Shown: positions 35,309-44,672 of the stretch, piece after piece
How positions within the stretch are numbered: the stretch's first letter is position 1
Layout: each line of letters starts with the position of its first letter
Origin: Rhodococcus sp. 06-462-5
GTDB lineage: Bacteria > Actinomycetota > Actinomycetes > Mycobacteriales > Mycobacteriaceae
DNA: 64,000 nt
Direction: 5' to 3'
NCBI RefSeq assembly: GCF_002258315.1
Contig: NZ_NOYD01000054.1
Coordinates: forward strand, 1-64,000
Translations under genes and position numbers: made by a program
The notes under the pieces: generated by a model
Databases searched by the model: none
Told to the model about the DNA's origin: nothing
The model's input: only the letters and a program-made list of their open reading frames with translations

Positions 35309-36154
35309 GTGACCTCGCCGCAGCCTTCCTCGCATTCCTCCACCCCACTCGGATACAGCACATCGCTGTTTACGACGATCAACGCCGAGTGGACCAATCT
35401 CTGTGTCGACGCTCTCGCAGGCCGCGAAGTCCGCACGTGGGCCGATCGACACCCCGCATGGTCGTCCGCTCGCTCCGTGGCCGACATCGCTGAGCTTGCC
35501 GCTCAGGACAGTGACGCCACCCTGTCCCTTCTGCTCACCGAGCACAGTGCAGGCAGCGCCCTCGCCGGCACAGTTTTGGTCCGGTTGATGCTCCCCAAGC
35601 TGGTCCGAATCCATCGCTACGCGCGGCTGGACGGAACCGATCACAGCCGCGAAGAACGTGCCTCGCGTACCATCGCCGCGTTCTACGAGGTGATCGCTTC
35701 GCACCGTCCCGGCGGCACTGGGATTGCCGGGGCACTCTCGCTTCGGACGCTGGGTCTGATCACCAAGACCTGCGAATCTGCGGTGGAAACGCCGGCCGAA
35801 CCCGACCAGCTCCACCGGGTTGCCGACGGATCCGATGACCGCACGACCAGCAATCCGGGGGAGGTATCGGCACGGGAATTGCATTCGGTTCTTGCATGGG
35901 CAGTGCAGTCCAAGACCATCACTGCCGACGAGCACTCACTTCTGATCCGTGCATATCTCGTCACCGAAGGTGCCGATCTCGCATCGCTCGCCGTCGAGGA
36001 GAACTGCTCACCGGCAGCCCTTCGACAGCGCTTGAGCCGCGCTGTCGCGCGAGTCCGCGACGGAGTAGCAGCACGCACCGGCAACACTCCCTCGCCGGGA
36101 AAGCGGACGTTCTTCTACACCCGATCACACCATGAGTCCGCCTTGGCGAGCTGA
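35309..36154 (+). CDS. Putative sigma-factor-like HTH regulator
   Basis: 281 residues from a GTG with AGGAG seven bases upstream. The C-terminal third looks like sigma region 4: ITADEHSLLIRAYLVTEG, then LASLAVEENCSPAALRQRLSRAVARVR, a typical helix-turn-helix with S-x-x-A-x-x-Q-R. The N-terminal 160 residues are helical (LVRLMLPKLVRIHRYARLDG) and could correspond to region 2, but I see no clear core-binding motif. Divergent from the conjugation operons, it is the best candidate for the factor reading their shared promoter element. Confidence 0.6.
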   Translation: MTSPQPSSHSSTPLGYSTSLFTTINAEWTNLCVDALAGREVRTWADRHPAWSSARSVADIAELAAQDSDATLSLLLTEHSAGSALAGTVLVRLMLPKLVRIHRYARLDGTDHSREERASRTIAAFYEVIASHRPGGTGIAGALSLRTLGLITKTCESAVETPAEPDQLHRVADGSDDRTTSNPGEVSARELHSVLAWAVQSKTITADEHSLLIRAYLVTEGADLASLAVEENCSPAALRQRLSRAVARVRDGVAARTGNTPSPGKRTFFYTRSHHESALAS

Positions 36155-36200
36155 AGTCCACCTGCACCAACCCCGCTCTCACCTACAAAGGACGCACATC

Positions 36201-37631
36201 ATGACCGCATCTCGTACACGCAAGAGGATCGTTGTCAGCGCAGTCGGGCTCGCCGTCGCTGCCAGCATCGTCGTCATTCCCTCCGCCATTGCCGATCCGC
36301 AAGCCGGTGCTCCGGCATGCCCGGACAACATCTTGGTGGCCATACCCGGCACCACGGAAACCAACGAGCAGGCCGATCCGAATGTGCCGGTCGGAATGCT
36401 CCGCAACGTCGTGGACCCACTCGACTCCGAGTTCTCATCCCAGGAACTGCAGACATACACAGTTCCCTACGTCGCGACGATCGTGAACGACAAGGCCCAG
36501 ACCTACGGAACCAGTAAGAAGGAAGCGATCGATCGCGCATCGCAACACATCTCCGAGAAGGCAGCCGAATGCCCGAGCACCAAGTTCGGGCTGACCGGCT
36601 TCTCCCAAGGGGCCGACGCCGCGGGAGATCTAGCCAGCAAGATCGGAAACGGCGAGGGCCCGGTGAGCGCCGATCGCATCTTTGCCGTGGGCCTGATGGC
36701 CGACCCCGGCCAGAGCCCGACCGCCGGCGTTCAACTCGGAACCAAGACCACCGGCAACGGCTTCGTCGGTGCGCGACCCAAGGGATTCGGAGCTCTCAAC
36801 AACGTCACCGCCAGCGTGTGCGATCCCGACGACACGTACTGCAACACCCCCGACGACGCCATCGCCACACAGTTCATCGGGCAACTCGGATCGAAGATCG
36901 ACGCCACCGATCCCGCGTCTTCGGTCGCCGGAGTCGTCACCACGCTTCTCGGTCTCGACGGCCAACCCCTGACCGACACGCTCGGCAAACTGAACACCGC
37001 AGTGACCACAGGCAACATGCTCACCGTGCCGCAGCTCGCACTCGACCTCGCCGGCAACGTCTCAACACTGAGCGCAAAGGTCGCAGAAATGACCATCCCC
37101 GGGGCAGACATCGCCCCGATGGCCACCACCGTCTCGCAGCTCACCGATGCAATCCACCGCGGTGACATGTTCGCCGTTCCGGCACTGCTGGCGACCCTCA
37201 CACCCCAAGTCATCAGCTTCGCGAGCCAATTCAGTTCGATGATCGGGACCGTGGTGTCCAAGCTGCCTATCAACGAGTACATCGCGATCGGCACCACCGC
37301 AGCGCGGATCTCCACCAACGCCGCGGCCCAGAACTATGTGGCTCTACCGGCCGATCTCGGCAAACTCGTGGGCCAGGTCAACAACGCGGTCCGCAAGACC
37401 CTCCGCGCACTCCCCCTCGACGAGTTCCCCCTTTTGAACCGGCTGGCCGATAATCTCACCCCAGGCCGCGTGCTCGACGAGGTGCTCAACTACGCCACCT
37501 CGCTCGCCACCGATTCGCACAACTCCTACGCGAACGAACCGATGGCCGACAACGGTCGAACCGGAGCGGACGAGCTCACCAACCTCTTCCGCACCCGCAT
37601 CACCAACCCCACGGCACAGATTGCTTCGTAG
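36201..37631 (+). CDS. Secreted cutinase-family alpha/beta hydrolase with large insertion
   Basis: 476 residues from the ATG at 36201 (AAAGGA ribosome site). Signal peptide of about 31 residues ending near SAIA. Catalytic features: GFSQGAD with the nucleophile Ser (about 133), a CDPDDTYC segment with the acid (about 212-219, also a disulfide), and a distal SHNSYA with the probable His (about 443). Ordinary cutinases have about 200 residues with acid and His close together; here over 200 residues lie between them. Substrates of actinobacterial relatives are ester lipids or polymers. The location beside transfer genes suggests a role in breaching the mycolate envelope; that is inference. Confidence 0.85.
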   Translation: MTASRTRKRIVVSAVGLAVAASIVVIPSAIADPQAGAPACPDNILVAIPGTTETNEQADPNVPVGMLRNVVDPLDSEFSSQELQTYTVPYVATIVNDKAQTYGTSKKEAIDRASQHISEKAAECPSTKFGLTGFSQGADAAGDLASKIGNGEGPVSADRIFAVGLMADPGQSPTAGVQLGTKTTGNGFVGARPKGFGALNNVTASVCDPDDTYCNTPDDAIATQFIGQLGSKIDATDPASSVAGVVTTLLGLDGQPLTDTLGKLNTAVTTGNMLTVPQLALDLAGNVSTLSAKVAEMTIPGADIAPMATTVSQLTDAIHRGDMFAVPALLATLTPQVISFASQFSSMIGTVVSKLPINEYIAIGTTAARISTNAAAQNYVALPADLGKLVGQVNNAVRKTLRALPLDEFPLLNRLADNLTPGRVLDEVLNYATSLATDSHNSYANEPMADNGRTGADELTNLFRTRITNPTAQIAS

Positions 37632-37670
37632 CCGACCCACCTCCCTACTCGAACACAAGGAACCGTCACG

Positions 37671-38231
37671 ATGCTGACAGAGCTGGACGACCCCGACACC
37701 GACATCGCTGTCCGCATCGACGTGCACGACGCTGGGGGTACCAAAACGTGGCACCCCCAGCGCGACGGTCATCTCCTCCTGAACGCCGATCCCGCGGCGT
37801 CGACGCACCTCGCACACACCCTCGCCGACACCCTCAGCGGCCACTCTCCGCACGTATGGATGATCACTGGCCCGTCCAGAACCCCCACGTTCTCGACCAC
37901 CGCGGACACCGACCCGGACCCTGTCGACATCATGGATTCCGTTTGGCGATTCACAACCCAACGCAAAACTCTGATCGACAACGGTCAAGCCACAACCCAC
38001 GACTTCACCCCCGCATACCTCGTCATCGACTCCCTCGAAGGCGTCGTAGACACCCTCCGCCTCACCTGCAACCGCAGTCTCCAACTCCTGTCCGTCCTCG
38101 CTCACCGCGGACACCGCGCCAACGTCTACCTCGCCACGATCACCGATCTCAACGCCCCACGCATCTCCGAAGCGTTGCGGAATTTCGCTGAGCCTCGTCT
38201 GCGAGACCGGGACTGTCTGAATAACGGTTGA
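37671..38231 (+). CDS. Unknown protein, possibly truncated ATPase-like relic
   Basis: 186 residues, ATG at 37671 with AAGGAA eight bases upstream, 39 bp after the cutinase stop. The central part (HDFTPAYLVIDSLEGVVDTLRL) resembles a Walker B strand of FtsK-like ATPases, but no Walker A is present. The end of the gene coincides with the change from the conjugation block to the fas-side block, so the C-terminus may have been cut and replaced. Function unknown. Confidence 0.6.
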   Translation: MLTELDDPDTDIAVRIDVHDAGGTKTWHPQRDGHLLLNADPAASTHLAHTLADTLSGHSPHVWMITGPSRTPTFSTTADTDPDPVDIMDSVWRFTTQRKTLIDNGQATTHDFTPAYLVIDSLEGVVDTLRLTCNRSLQLLSVLAHRGHRANVYLATITDLNAPRISEALRNFAEPRLRDRDCLNNG

Positions 38232-38279
38232 TCCGCTGACCTTGCGTGGCGCGGCCTCACGGAACCGGTGCCTGGTCAA

Positions 38280-39485
38280 TCACGCCACGGAACGAAGGTG
38301 GGATTCGAGCGTTCTGATCCGTTCCCGGCCTCGGCCGATGTCGTAGCGGGAAGCTCCGTGCGGCAAAGCAAACTCGATGTTCAGTCGACCGCCATACCCA
38401 TGGACGATGTAAACAGGAAAGGAAAACCCAGCTGGCGCGGGCCGGCAGTCCTCGAGTTTGAGTCCTGCGGGCGATCGCAATGGTGGAACCGTGCCTCCAT
38501 TGGTGCAACGAACCTCGTTGGGTTCAGGCAACAGCACTGCCATCTTCGCGGCTGTCAGGGCTTCACTTTGGAGGTGGCCGGCGGCGAGATCGATGTGCAA
38601 TTCCTCATTTAAACTGCGAGCCAGATCCACGATTTCTACGGACTCGGCCGTAGCCCGATAGACGGGGAAGCCGACAATATTTGTTCCCGCGGTGGAATCC
38701 ACTGCAGGTGTGACGTGAGGCCTGAGGTCCACAATAAAATGGTAGGCGATGTCGGCGAGCCGAACACTTCTCAGATCTGACTCGGTCCGCATGATAGCGG
38801 CAGATACTAGGCCGTTTACCGTAACTCCATGGTGACGTCCGAAGTCGATGAGCCCGGTCGTGACTCGCCTGCTCAAACGACAACGCAGTTGGGTCATCGC
38901 ACGATGTGGCTCGGTATAGCCAGCCGTCGGCGGCCTGTTTAATGCCGACTCTAATGGTTCGTCATTGCCGACATCGGGTGTGTCGATTCCTCTCTCGGAG
39001 AACAGCTTTTCCAGCGACTCGGGATAGCCATGAACAACCGCGTCAGGGGTCTTTCCTTCCACAATGTCGGTGTAGAAAGACCACAGATCGCTGAGCAAAT
39101 CTACAGAATGGCGACCGTCGGCTATGCAGTGGTGGGTTAGTAAAGTCACACTCGCGCAGGCGGAATCGCCGACGACGTGTAGCCCGGAAAGGGCGCGGCC
39201 CGCACTGAGGTTCACCCCGCTCAGCGGCTGACCGGGATCCCCTGTGTGCACGCTGAGGCCGGGCAGCGGACCGGATGGTTTGACGATCATATGGTCTCCA
39301 TCGATCGTCTCCACGTGCGCAGCCAACACAGGATACGAGCGTCGCAATGTCGCAAATGCCGCCGAGAGCCCCGATATGTTCAAATCGCCGCGAGCCCGCA
39401 CCGAATACCCGATGAAAACTCCCAAGTCGACGTAGAGCGCCTCACTGGGAGCGAGCCCCCGAATAGAGTAATCCACAGTCACCAC
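38280..39485 (-). CDS. PapA-like acyltransferase (condensation-domain superfamily)
   Basis: 401 residues, start GTG (39485 or 39482) after AGGA. The catalytic HHxxxDG motif appears as HHCIADGRHS at about residue 116; the DLRPH segment (about 253) matches the second structural motif of the family. Stand-alone members such as PapA5 move acyl groups from a carrier to a hydroxyl or amine. It is downstream of the monooxygenase and fas operon on the same strand. Acceptor unknown; an esterified cytokinin or lipid is conceivable but unsupported. Confidence 0.8.
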   Translation of the reverse strand: MVTVDYSIRGLAPSEALYVDLGVFIGYSVRARGDLNISGLSAAFATLRRSYPVLAAHVETIDGDHMIVKPSGPLPGLSVHTGDPGQPLSGVNLSAGRALSGLHVVGDSACASVTLLTHHCIADGRHSVDLLSDLWSFYTDIVEGKTPDAVVHGYPESLEKLFSERGIDTPDVGNDEPLESALNRPPTAGYTEPHRAMTQLRCRLSRRVTTGLIDFGRHHGVTVNGLVSAAIMRTESDLRSVRLADIAYHFIVDLRPHVTPAVDSTAGTNIVGFPVYRATAESVEIVDLARSLNEELHIDLAAGHLQSEALTAAKMAVLLPEPNEVRCTNGGTVPPLRSPAGLKLEDCRPAPAGFSFPVYIVHGYGGRLNIEFALPHGASRYDIGRGRERIRTLESHLRSVA

Positions 39486-39611
39486 AAATTCCTGTCACTT
39501 AAATTGCTGTTCGATAGGGGACGTGCAGCTCGATGATCACGAGCCCGGCACCACCAGGAGCGTTTCTGATCATGGGATGGCCTCGGGAGATGGCGCGAAC
39601 GAGCACCAAAA

Positions 39612-40916
39612 CTAGAACTCACGAAGGTTGTCACGTAGATACACCGACGAATATCCCACCCGCGTTCGCCCAATTCGTTGTAAAGCTGGCACGAGGCCGT
39701 CGGTAATCTCAGCGATGAATCGGCGGGTGAGCGAGTTCGACCCGGTATAAATCAAGAATCCGTCACCGCCTACCTCGTCGACGATCTCCCCCATGCGCTC
39801 CGCTACGTGATCAGGCGTCCCCACCAGTTCGATAGACGGAGCGAGGTAATCAATGGTCAGCTCGCGCAGAGTTTTACCGCTACCGTGCTGCAGGAAGCTC
39901 TCCAGTGATGACTGCTCGCCATTGGTTGTCAAGTCTTGCGGAGGTACTTCGTCGAGCGGAAACTGAGAGAAGTCGATGTCGGTGACGAAAGACAGTTGCA
40001 AAAGAATGTTTTCGATGGCCCGGTCGCTGGTCATTCTCCGTTTATTCGCGGCCTGAGCCTCATCCATAGTGGCACCGAGTACTGGCATCGCGATGAAGAG
40101 AACCTTGATGTCGTCAGGGTCTCGACCGTGTGCCTGCGCCCGGTTACGGACATCGTCACGAAACTCCCGCATCGTCTCCACGGTGTTGACGTTGGCAACA
40201 ATCGAGTCGGCGTACTTCGCGGCGAAGTCGCGGCCCTTGGGGGATCCGCCAGCTTGGACGAAAACTGGTTGCCCATTGGGTGGGTGCACCGTGTTGAGCG
40301 GACCCGCCGAACGGAAATGCTCCCCAGTGTGGTTCACTGCCCGAACAGTGCCGGGCGCAACATAAGTCCCTGACTCGCGGTCACGGACGATGTTGTCTCG
40401 ATCCCAGGAATTCCATAGATCTCGGACAAGGTCGACGTACTCATGTGCTACCTCGTAGCGCTTGTCGTGCGGCAGCAGACGATCCATGCCGAAGTTGCGC
40501 GCGGCCTGATCTTGACCGGTGGTGACGATGTTCCATCCAAAGCGCCCACCAGCGATGTGGTCGACCGTAGAGACAGTGCGTGCCAGCATGTATGGGGGAT
40601 AGAAGGCCGTCGACATCGTAGCGATTACGCCTATGCGGTCGGTCGCGGCCGCGATCACCGACGCCAACGGCACTGGGTCGTGTTTCGGCACCCACAGGGC
40701 GTGTTTCAGGTACGCATCGAAGGATCGCCCGTATGCATCGGGTACCGACACCGTGTCCTCGAACATCATGTAGTCGAATCCTGCGCGCTCTAGCGACTTC
40801 GCCATCTCGACATAGAATCGGCCATCCCATGGCTCTTCAGGCGGCGAGAAGTCGCCGGTGAAATCGTTAGCAAAGAAACCGACAAACCAGCCTAGGTGAA
40901 ATTTTCGTACAGACAT
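39612..40916 (-). CDS. FMNH2-dependent monooxygenase, NtaA/SnaA/DszA family
   Basis: 434 residues from the ATG at 40916 (GGAGG site). Family features are FEDTVSVPDAYG near the N-terminus, then ISTVDHIAGGRFGWNIVT-type sequence (VSTVDHIAGGRFGWNIVTTG) at about 100-120, followed by PHDKRYEVAHEYVDLVRDLW and PVFVQAGGSPKGRDFAA. These luciferase-like enzymes need reduced FMN from a reductase and oxygenate S- or N-heterocycles and chelates. The gene is 106 bp downstream of fasF on the same strand and could be co-transcribed with fas. Confidence 0.9.
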   Translation of the reverse strand: MSVRKFHLGWFVGFFANDFTGDFSPPEEPWDGRFYVEMAKSLERAGFDYMMFEDTVSVPDAYGRSFDAYLKHALWVPKHDPVPLASVIAAATDRIGVIATMSTAFYPPYMLARTVSTVDHIAGGRFGWNIVTTGQDQAARNFGMDRLLPHDKRYEVAHEYVDLVRDLWNSWDRDNIVRDRESGTYVAPGTVRAVNHTGEHFRSAGPLNTVHPPNGQPVFVQAGGSPKGRDFAAKYADSIVANVNTVETMREFRDDVRNRAQAHGRDPDDIKVLFIAMPVLGATMDEAQAANKRRMTSDRAIENILLQLSFVTDIDFSQFPLDEVPPQDLTTNGEQSSLESFLQHGSGKTLRELTIDYLAPSIELVGTPDHVAERMGEIVDEVGGDGFLIYTGSNSLTRRFIAEITDGLVPALQRIGRTRVGYSSVYLRDNLREF

Positions 40917-41022
40917 CGACGTGCCTCCAAATTTCGTATACGGACGAACTGGGTGGAACGTGAGCGATATAGAATGCACCGAGGACGGAGCAGATCTACC
41001 GGCCAGGCAGAAGTCCCACTAA

Positions 41023-41619
41023 TTAGGGTGAGCGAATGGCCGCGATAGCCCCCTCGATGTCTTTGCAGACGATTACGCGAGACCGGGTTGCGGGGGTGAT
41101 AAATCCTTCGACGGCAGCGTGCTCGATGTAGGAGAGCAAGGGGCGGTAATACTCGTTGTCGTTCAGCAGTACACAGGGTTTATTGTGAAGCCCCAGGTGT
41201 GACCACGTAAGGACCTCGAAGAACTCTTCTGCGGTTCCGACACCGCCGGGGAGGGCAATGAATGCGTCACCGAGTTCGGCCATGAGAGCTTTGCGTTGGT
41301 GCATGTCATGGACGACGTGTAGTTCTGTCAGTCCATGATGCGCAGCCTCGGGTATCGCAGTGAAGCTCTCAGGGATCACGCCAACGACGGTTCCGCCGGA
41401 GTCCAAGGCCGCGTTCGCGAGGGTGCCCATGAGGCCGACTCGGGCGCCACCATAAACGAGGCGCAGCTTCGATCTAGCAATCGCACGCCCCATCCCCTCT
41501 GCGAGCTGTCCATATTTGGTCCCGCGCCCTGGCATAGCTCCGCAGAAGACCGTGACGCTCTTGGGGGTCGGGCGGGCCTGTGCCGAGACCGTAGTCGCGG
41601 GCATTGGTCGAAGGTTCAT
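41023..41619 (-). CDS. fasF: FasF, LOG-type cytokinin riboside 5'-monophosphate phosphoribohydrolase
   Basis: 198 residues with the LOG signature PGGVGTAEEFFEVLTW (about residue 103), in which PGGxGT binds the phosphate and the Glu is catalytic. It releases free cytokinin bases from their riboside monophosphates. The start overlaps the FasE stop by one base (TGATG), so the two are coupled. The first about 20 residues lead into VTVFCGAMPG, the usual family opening. Last core gene of the fas operon. Confidence 0.92.
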   Translation of the reverse strand: MNLRPMPATTVSAQARPTPKSVTVFCGAMPGRGTKYGQLAEGMGRAIARSKLRLVYGGARVGLMGTLANAALDSGGTVVGVIPESFTAIPEAAHHGLTELHVVHDMHQRKALMAELGDAFIALPGGVGTAEEFFEVLTWSHLGLHNKPCVLLNDNEYYRPLLSYIEHAAVEGFITPATRSRVIVCKDIEGAIAAIRSP

Positions 41620-42935
41620 CAGTCGAATGACATTCTGTATCCAGGGGCGAGGATCCTGTATGGGTCGAAGCGACGCTTAGCCCGTGCGATGGCCTGCCAT
41701 CGCGAACCGAAGTGCGTACACCAATCTCCCGGTGACATGGGGACAGCATTGACTGCGTAGGCCACCCCGCCTACATCCCGAGCCTGTTCATAGAGCAGGC
41801 GGTTGCTGGCAATCATTCGGGCTTCGGCCCCTGGGGATGCTGTTCGAAGTACGGCCAACATGAAGAATGTGTCGCAGTGAGGAATCGGAATGAACGGTGC
41901 GGTGATCGGTGTTGTTGGAATCGGGTAAACCATGATCAGCCCGGAGTTTCCTAGGTCATCCGTCAATGAGGAGCTGGTAGTTTCGATGAACTGCTCGATC
42001 TTGTCTGCCGGGATCAGCAGGCTGGCCCATGGATGTGGATAGAACCACTCACCTGTGTGCCGAAGATCAAGCTCCTGATCCGCCATACGGTTGATAAAGT
42101 CACCATAATCTACGTCCGAGTTGTATTCGGCGCACGAATCGTATTGGAGCGATGACAACAGCGCATCGTCGTCTGGCCTTCGTGGTGGGGTGAAGTACTT
42201 GGCTAGGTCCAGTCGATAACGTAAGTGGCCGTCGGCATCGACACGAATTCGTCCTTGTACATGGTCGAATAGTCTGTTGGACATGGCGCGGAGTTGGTCG
42301 CCAAGGAATACGCCGAGGTTGGAATACTGCAATTTGTACTGTCGAACCGACTCGTGAGCAGCGGTCAGACGGATTGTCGCGTTGACGATTACGCCGAATT
42401 GACCGAGGCCGCCGCGCACGGCGTCGAAAAGTTCACTGTTCGATACGGCGGAGCATTCCCGAAAATCTCCCGATCCGGTAACTACAGCAAGAGAGTCCAC
42501 GTTGTCGGTTTGCAAGCCAAAGCCGTGACTCGATCCCCCGAAGCCGCCGACCGAAAGCGTTCCGCCGACGGTGGTCCCGAGATAGTCGGTGAGTACCGGA
42601 GGGGTTTGCTGGCGGCTGAGCGTGGCAGCGACCACGTCGCTCCATCGCACACCCGCATCGATCGTGGCCTGCCCCGATCGAACGTCGTGGACGGTGTTGA
42701 ACCTTTTCATGTCCAGCACGACTCCGCCATCTGCCTGGCATTGCCCGTAAGTCGAGTGTCCGGATCCGCGCACCGCGAGCGATAGGTTCCGCGCCGCGGT
42801 GTAGCGCAGGGCTTCCTGCACGTCGGCCACGGTCCGTGGCACGACAACGACGGACGGTTTCGCATGGATGCAGTTTCCGAAATCAGCCCCGGCGGATGTC
42901 AGGTGCACGTCGTCGGTGTGCCAGATCCCGCTCAT
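41619..42935 (-). CDS. fasE: FasE, cytokinin oxidase/dehydrogenase
   Basis: 438 residues from the ATG at 42935, which overlaps the fasD stop by 4 bp (ATGA). FAD-linked oxidase of the PCMH/VAO type: VVVPRTVADVQEALRY at about 30 and GSGHSTYGQC at about 58, where the His in GHS is the covalent FAD attachment site in this family. Later FGGSSHGFGLQTDNV and VVTGSGDF complete the FAD domain. It cleaves the N6 side chain of isoprenoid cytokinins. The open frame runs 101 codons further upstream, but only through fasD in another frame. Confidence 0.93.
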   Translation of the reverse strand: MSGIWHTDDVHLTSAGADFGNCIHAKPSVVVVPRTVADVQEALRYTAARNLSLAVRGSGHSTYGQCQADGGVVLDMKRFNTVHDVRSGQATIDAGVRWSDVVAATLSRQQTPPVLTDYLGTTVGGTLSVGGFGGSSHGFGLQTDNVDSLAVVTGSGDFRECSAVSNSELFDAVRGGLGQFGVIVNATIRLTAAHESVRQYKLQYSNLGVFLGDQLRAMSNRLFDHVQGRIRVDADGHLRYRLDLAKYFTPPRRPDDDALLSSLQYDSCAEYNSDVDYGDFINRMADQELDLRHTGEWFYPHPWASLLIPADKIEQFIETTSSSLTDDLGNSGLIMVYPIPTTPITAPFIPIPHCDTFFMLAVLRTASPGAEARMIASNRLLYEQARDVGGVAYAVNAVPMSPGDWCTHFGSRWQAIARAKRRFDPYRILAPGYRMSFD

Positions 42936-43699
42936 CTGGCGGTCACACCTGGGGCACCGAAGGTTCTTAAAAATATTTCCTGCTGAAGGACGCCGTGCTC
43001 GACATACCGGCCACCCATTGATGCCGCCAGTTCGTCGAGCACCTCCGTGGTGAGGTCTCGGTTGGCCAACTCCTCTGGTGTTACGGAATGCGTGGCGCAC
43101 CAGTCGAGTACACAGTCCAGACCCGCAACCGAGGCTATGAAGTTGTGCTGATCGCCTAGAACCCACGCTTCCGCCAGTTCGGTGAGTAAATTCCTGCCCG
43201 TTGAATCTCCCCGTAACATTTGTCGTGCCCTTGCGCACTGCTGGGCAAAGTAGTGTTGCCTATCAGGAATAGGCATAACATTCACGACAGCTGGGAACGG
43301 TAGGTTGGATATCGTTTGCGCGAATCGAAGAATGAGCGATATCGAACCGCCCTCCATTACCACCGCTTCGCCGCGATCAACGTACGAGGTCAGTACTTTT
43401 ATCAGCCGGTCAAAGGCCTCGTCCGGATCGAAGTTGCCCTGATGTATGGTCCGGTTGTCGAGCCAAACGCGGTTGAGCCCTTCCACTTTCGCGTCGAACG
43501 CTCGACCACTGGTGACCAGGAGATCGGAGTAACACTGGATACGGTCGGCAACAACAATCGGAGCCGAGTGACTCAATGCCAACTTGCTCGCTTCGGCGCT
43601 CTTTCCAATTCCGGTGGCACCGACGATTGCGTATACGCCGGGTTCCCATCGCACCCGATCAAACCTTGCTTGCGTCTGTGCCATGGTTGATTCCTTCAT
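42932..43699 (-). CDS. fasD: FasD, adenylate isopentenyltransferase
   Basis: 255 residues, start ATG at 43699 with AAAGGAA six bases upstream. P-loop GATGIGKS at about residue 27-34, followed by PIVVADRIQCYSDLLVTSGR, the pattern of Tmr/Tzs-type bacterial isopentenyltransferases. It joins a prenyl diphosphate to AMP, the committed step of cytokinin synthesis. It lies between fasC (28-bp gap) and fasE (4-bp overlap). Confidence 0.95.
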   Translation of the reverse strand: MKESTMAQTQARFDRVRWEPGVYAIVGATGIGKSAEASKLALSHSAPIVVADRIQCYSDLLVTSGRAFDAKVEGLNRVWLDNRTIHQGNFDPDEAFDRLIKVLTSYVDRGEAVVMEGGSISLILRFAQTISNLPFPAVVNVMPIPDRQHYFAQQCARARQMLRGDSTGRNLLTELAEAWVLGDQHNFIASVAGLDCVLDWCATHSVTPEELANRDLTTEVLDELAASMGGRYVEHGVLQQEIFLRTFGAPGVTAR

Positions 43700-43727
43700 C
43701 CCGATTCCTTTCTCTCGCGGGTCGTGC

Positions 43728-44666
43728 TCAGCCGAGGAAGGAATTGATCGAATTACTCAGGGAACGGGCGTCAAGTCCGTGAATGTGGTCGTGGTCGTCG
43801 GGGGTTCCGTAGTGGCGATCTTCCATCTCACGTCGAACGCCCAGGGAGAGCAGCCGATGGGGATGGCTGACGAGACTGGACGAGACTTGGTGCGCCGAGG
43901 TGCCTGCCAGATAGGGCTCGACCAACACGACGTTCGGACGGTTCACGGCTTGCACCGCGGCACACAGGCCCGTGGCGTCGAAGGGGCGAATCGTCGCCGC
44001 GTAGAGGATGGTTACGTCGAGCATGGAGGTTGCCGACAGCACCGCATCTAAACAGGGCCCGACTGCGAGGACGACTCCGCGGGTGCCGTACTTGATAGGT
44101 GTGAACGATGTCCCTCGGACCGCATGGGGGTAACGGTTGACCTGACTCGACAGCCGTAGGTAGACCCGTCCATCGCCTGGTAGCGATTCGAGGAGAAGAT
44201 CGGCGGCCTCCTGTGGATGGCCTGGCACGTGAACTGTCCAGTTGGGCATCGAATCGATGACGGTGATATCGCCCGGGGTGAAATGGGAGAAGGCGAACTC
44301 CGACAAGTCGTAGGAGGCTCCCCAACTGACCAGGACTGCGCCGACATCTTGCTGGGCGAAGTTCAGCTTTATTTGTTCAAGAGGCCGCTCGACGAGAAAG
44401 GCGGCGACTGTGTGTACCACGGGTCGCATGCCACACATGGCGAGCCCGCCGGCTACCCCCATCATCAGCTGTTCCCTGATCCCTACGTTGATCACGCGGT
44501 TGGGATCTGCGATCGCGGCCGCTTTGAAGAGGTGGGCTCCGATGTCGGCCAGCACAACTACGGCGCGGGGGTCTGTTTCCAATGCACCAGACATGGTCGT
44601 TCCGAATGCGGTCCACATGTCAGTGTGGTTGAAGGACTTTGGTTCTTGCGTGTCTGCGGAATTCAT
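43728..44666 (-). CDS. fasC: FasC, transketolase/pyruvate-dehydrogenase beta-like subunit
   Basis: 312 residues covering the pyrimidine-binding and C-terminal transketolase domains: ADIGAHLF, NRVINVGIREQLMMGVAGG with the conserved catalytic Glu, and RVYLRLSSQ. It lacks the TPP pyrophosphate-binding half, which FasB supplies, so both should form one TPP enzyme. Start ATG at 44666, 6 bp after the fasB stop. In the pathway it is thought to serve electron supply to the P450 FasA. Confidence 0.92.
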   Translation of the reverse strand: MNSADTQEPKSFNHTDMWTAFGTTMSGALETDPRAVVVLADIGAHLFKAAAIADPNRVINVGIREQLMMGVAGGLAMCGMRPVVHTVAAFLVERPLEQIKLNFAQQDVGAVLVSWGASYDLSEFAFSHFTPGDITVIDSMPNWTVHVPGHPQEAADLLLESLPGDGRVYLRLSSQVNRYPHAVRGTSFTPIKYGTRGVVLAVGPCLDAVLSATSMLDVTILYAATIRPFDATGLCAAVQAVNRPNVVLVEPYLAGTSAHQVSSSLVSHPHRLLSLGVRREMEDRHYGTPDDHDHIHGLDARSLSNSINSFLG

Positions 44667-44672
44667 GGCGAT

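Noticed and set aside
37344..38279. 311-residue minus-strand frame antisense to the cutinase and its neighbour
   Set aside because: Gly/Val/Glu-rich shadow composition; the plus-strand genes have signal peptide, catalytic motifs and ribosome sites.
42936..43238. N-terminal extension of FasE to 539 residues
   Set aside because: It overlaps fasD in another frame; the ATG at 42935 gives the usual length and an ATGA coupling.
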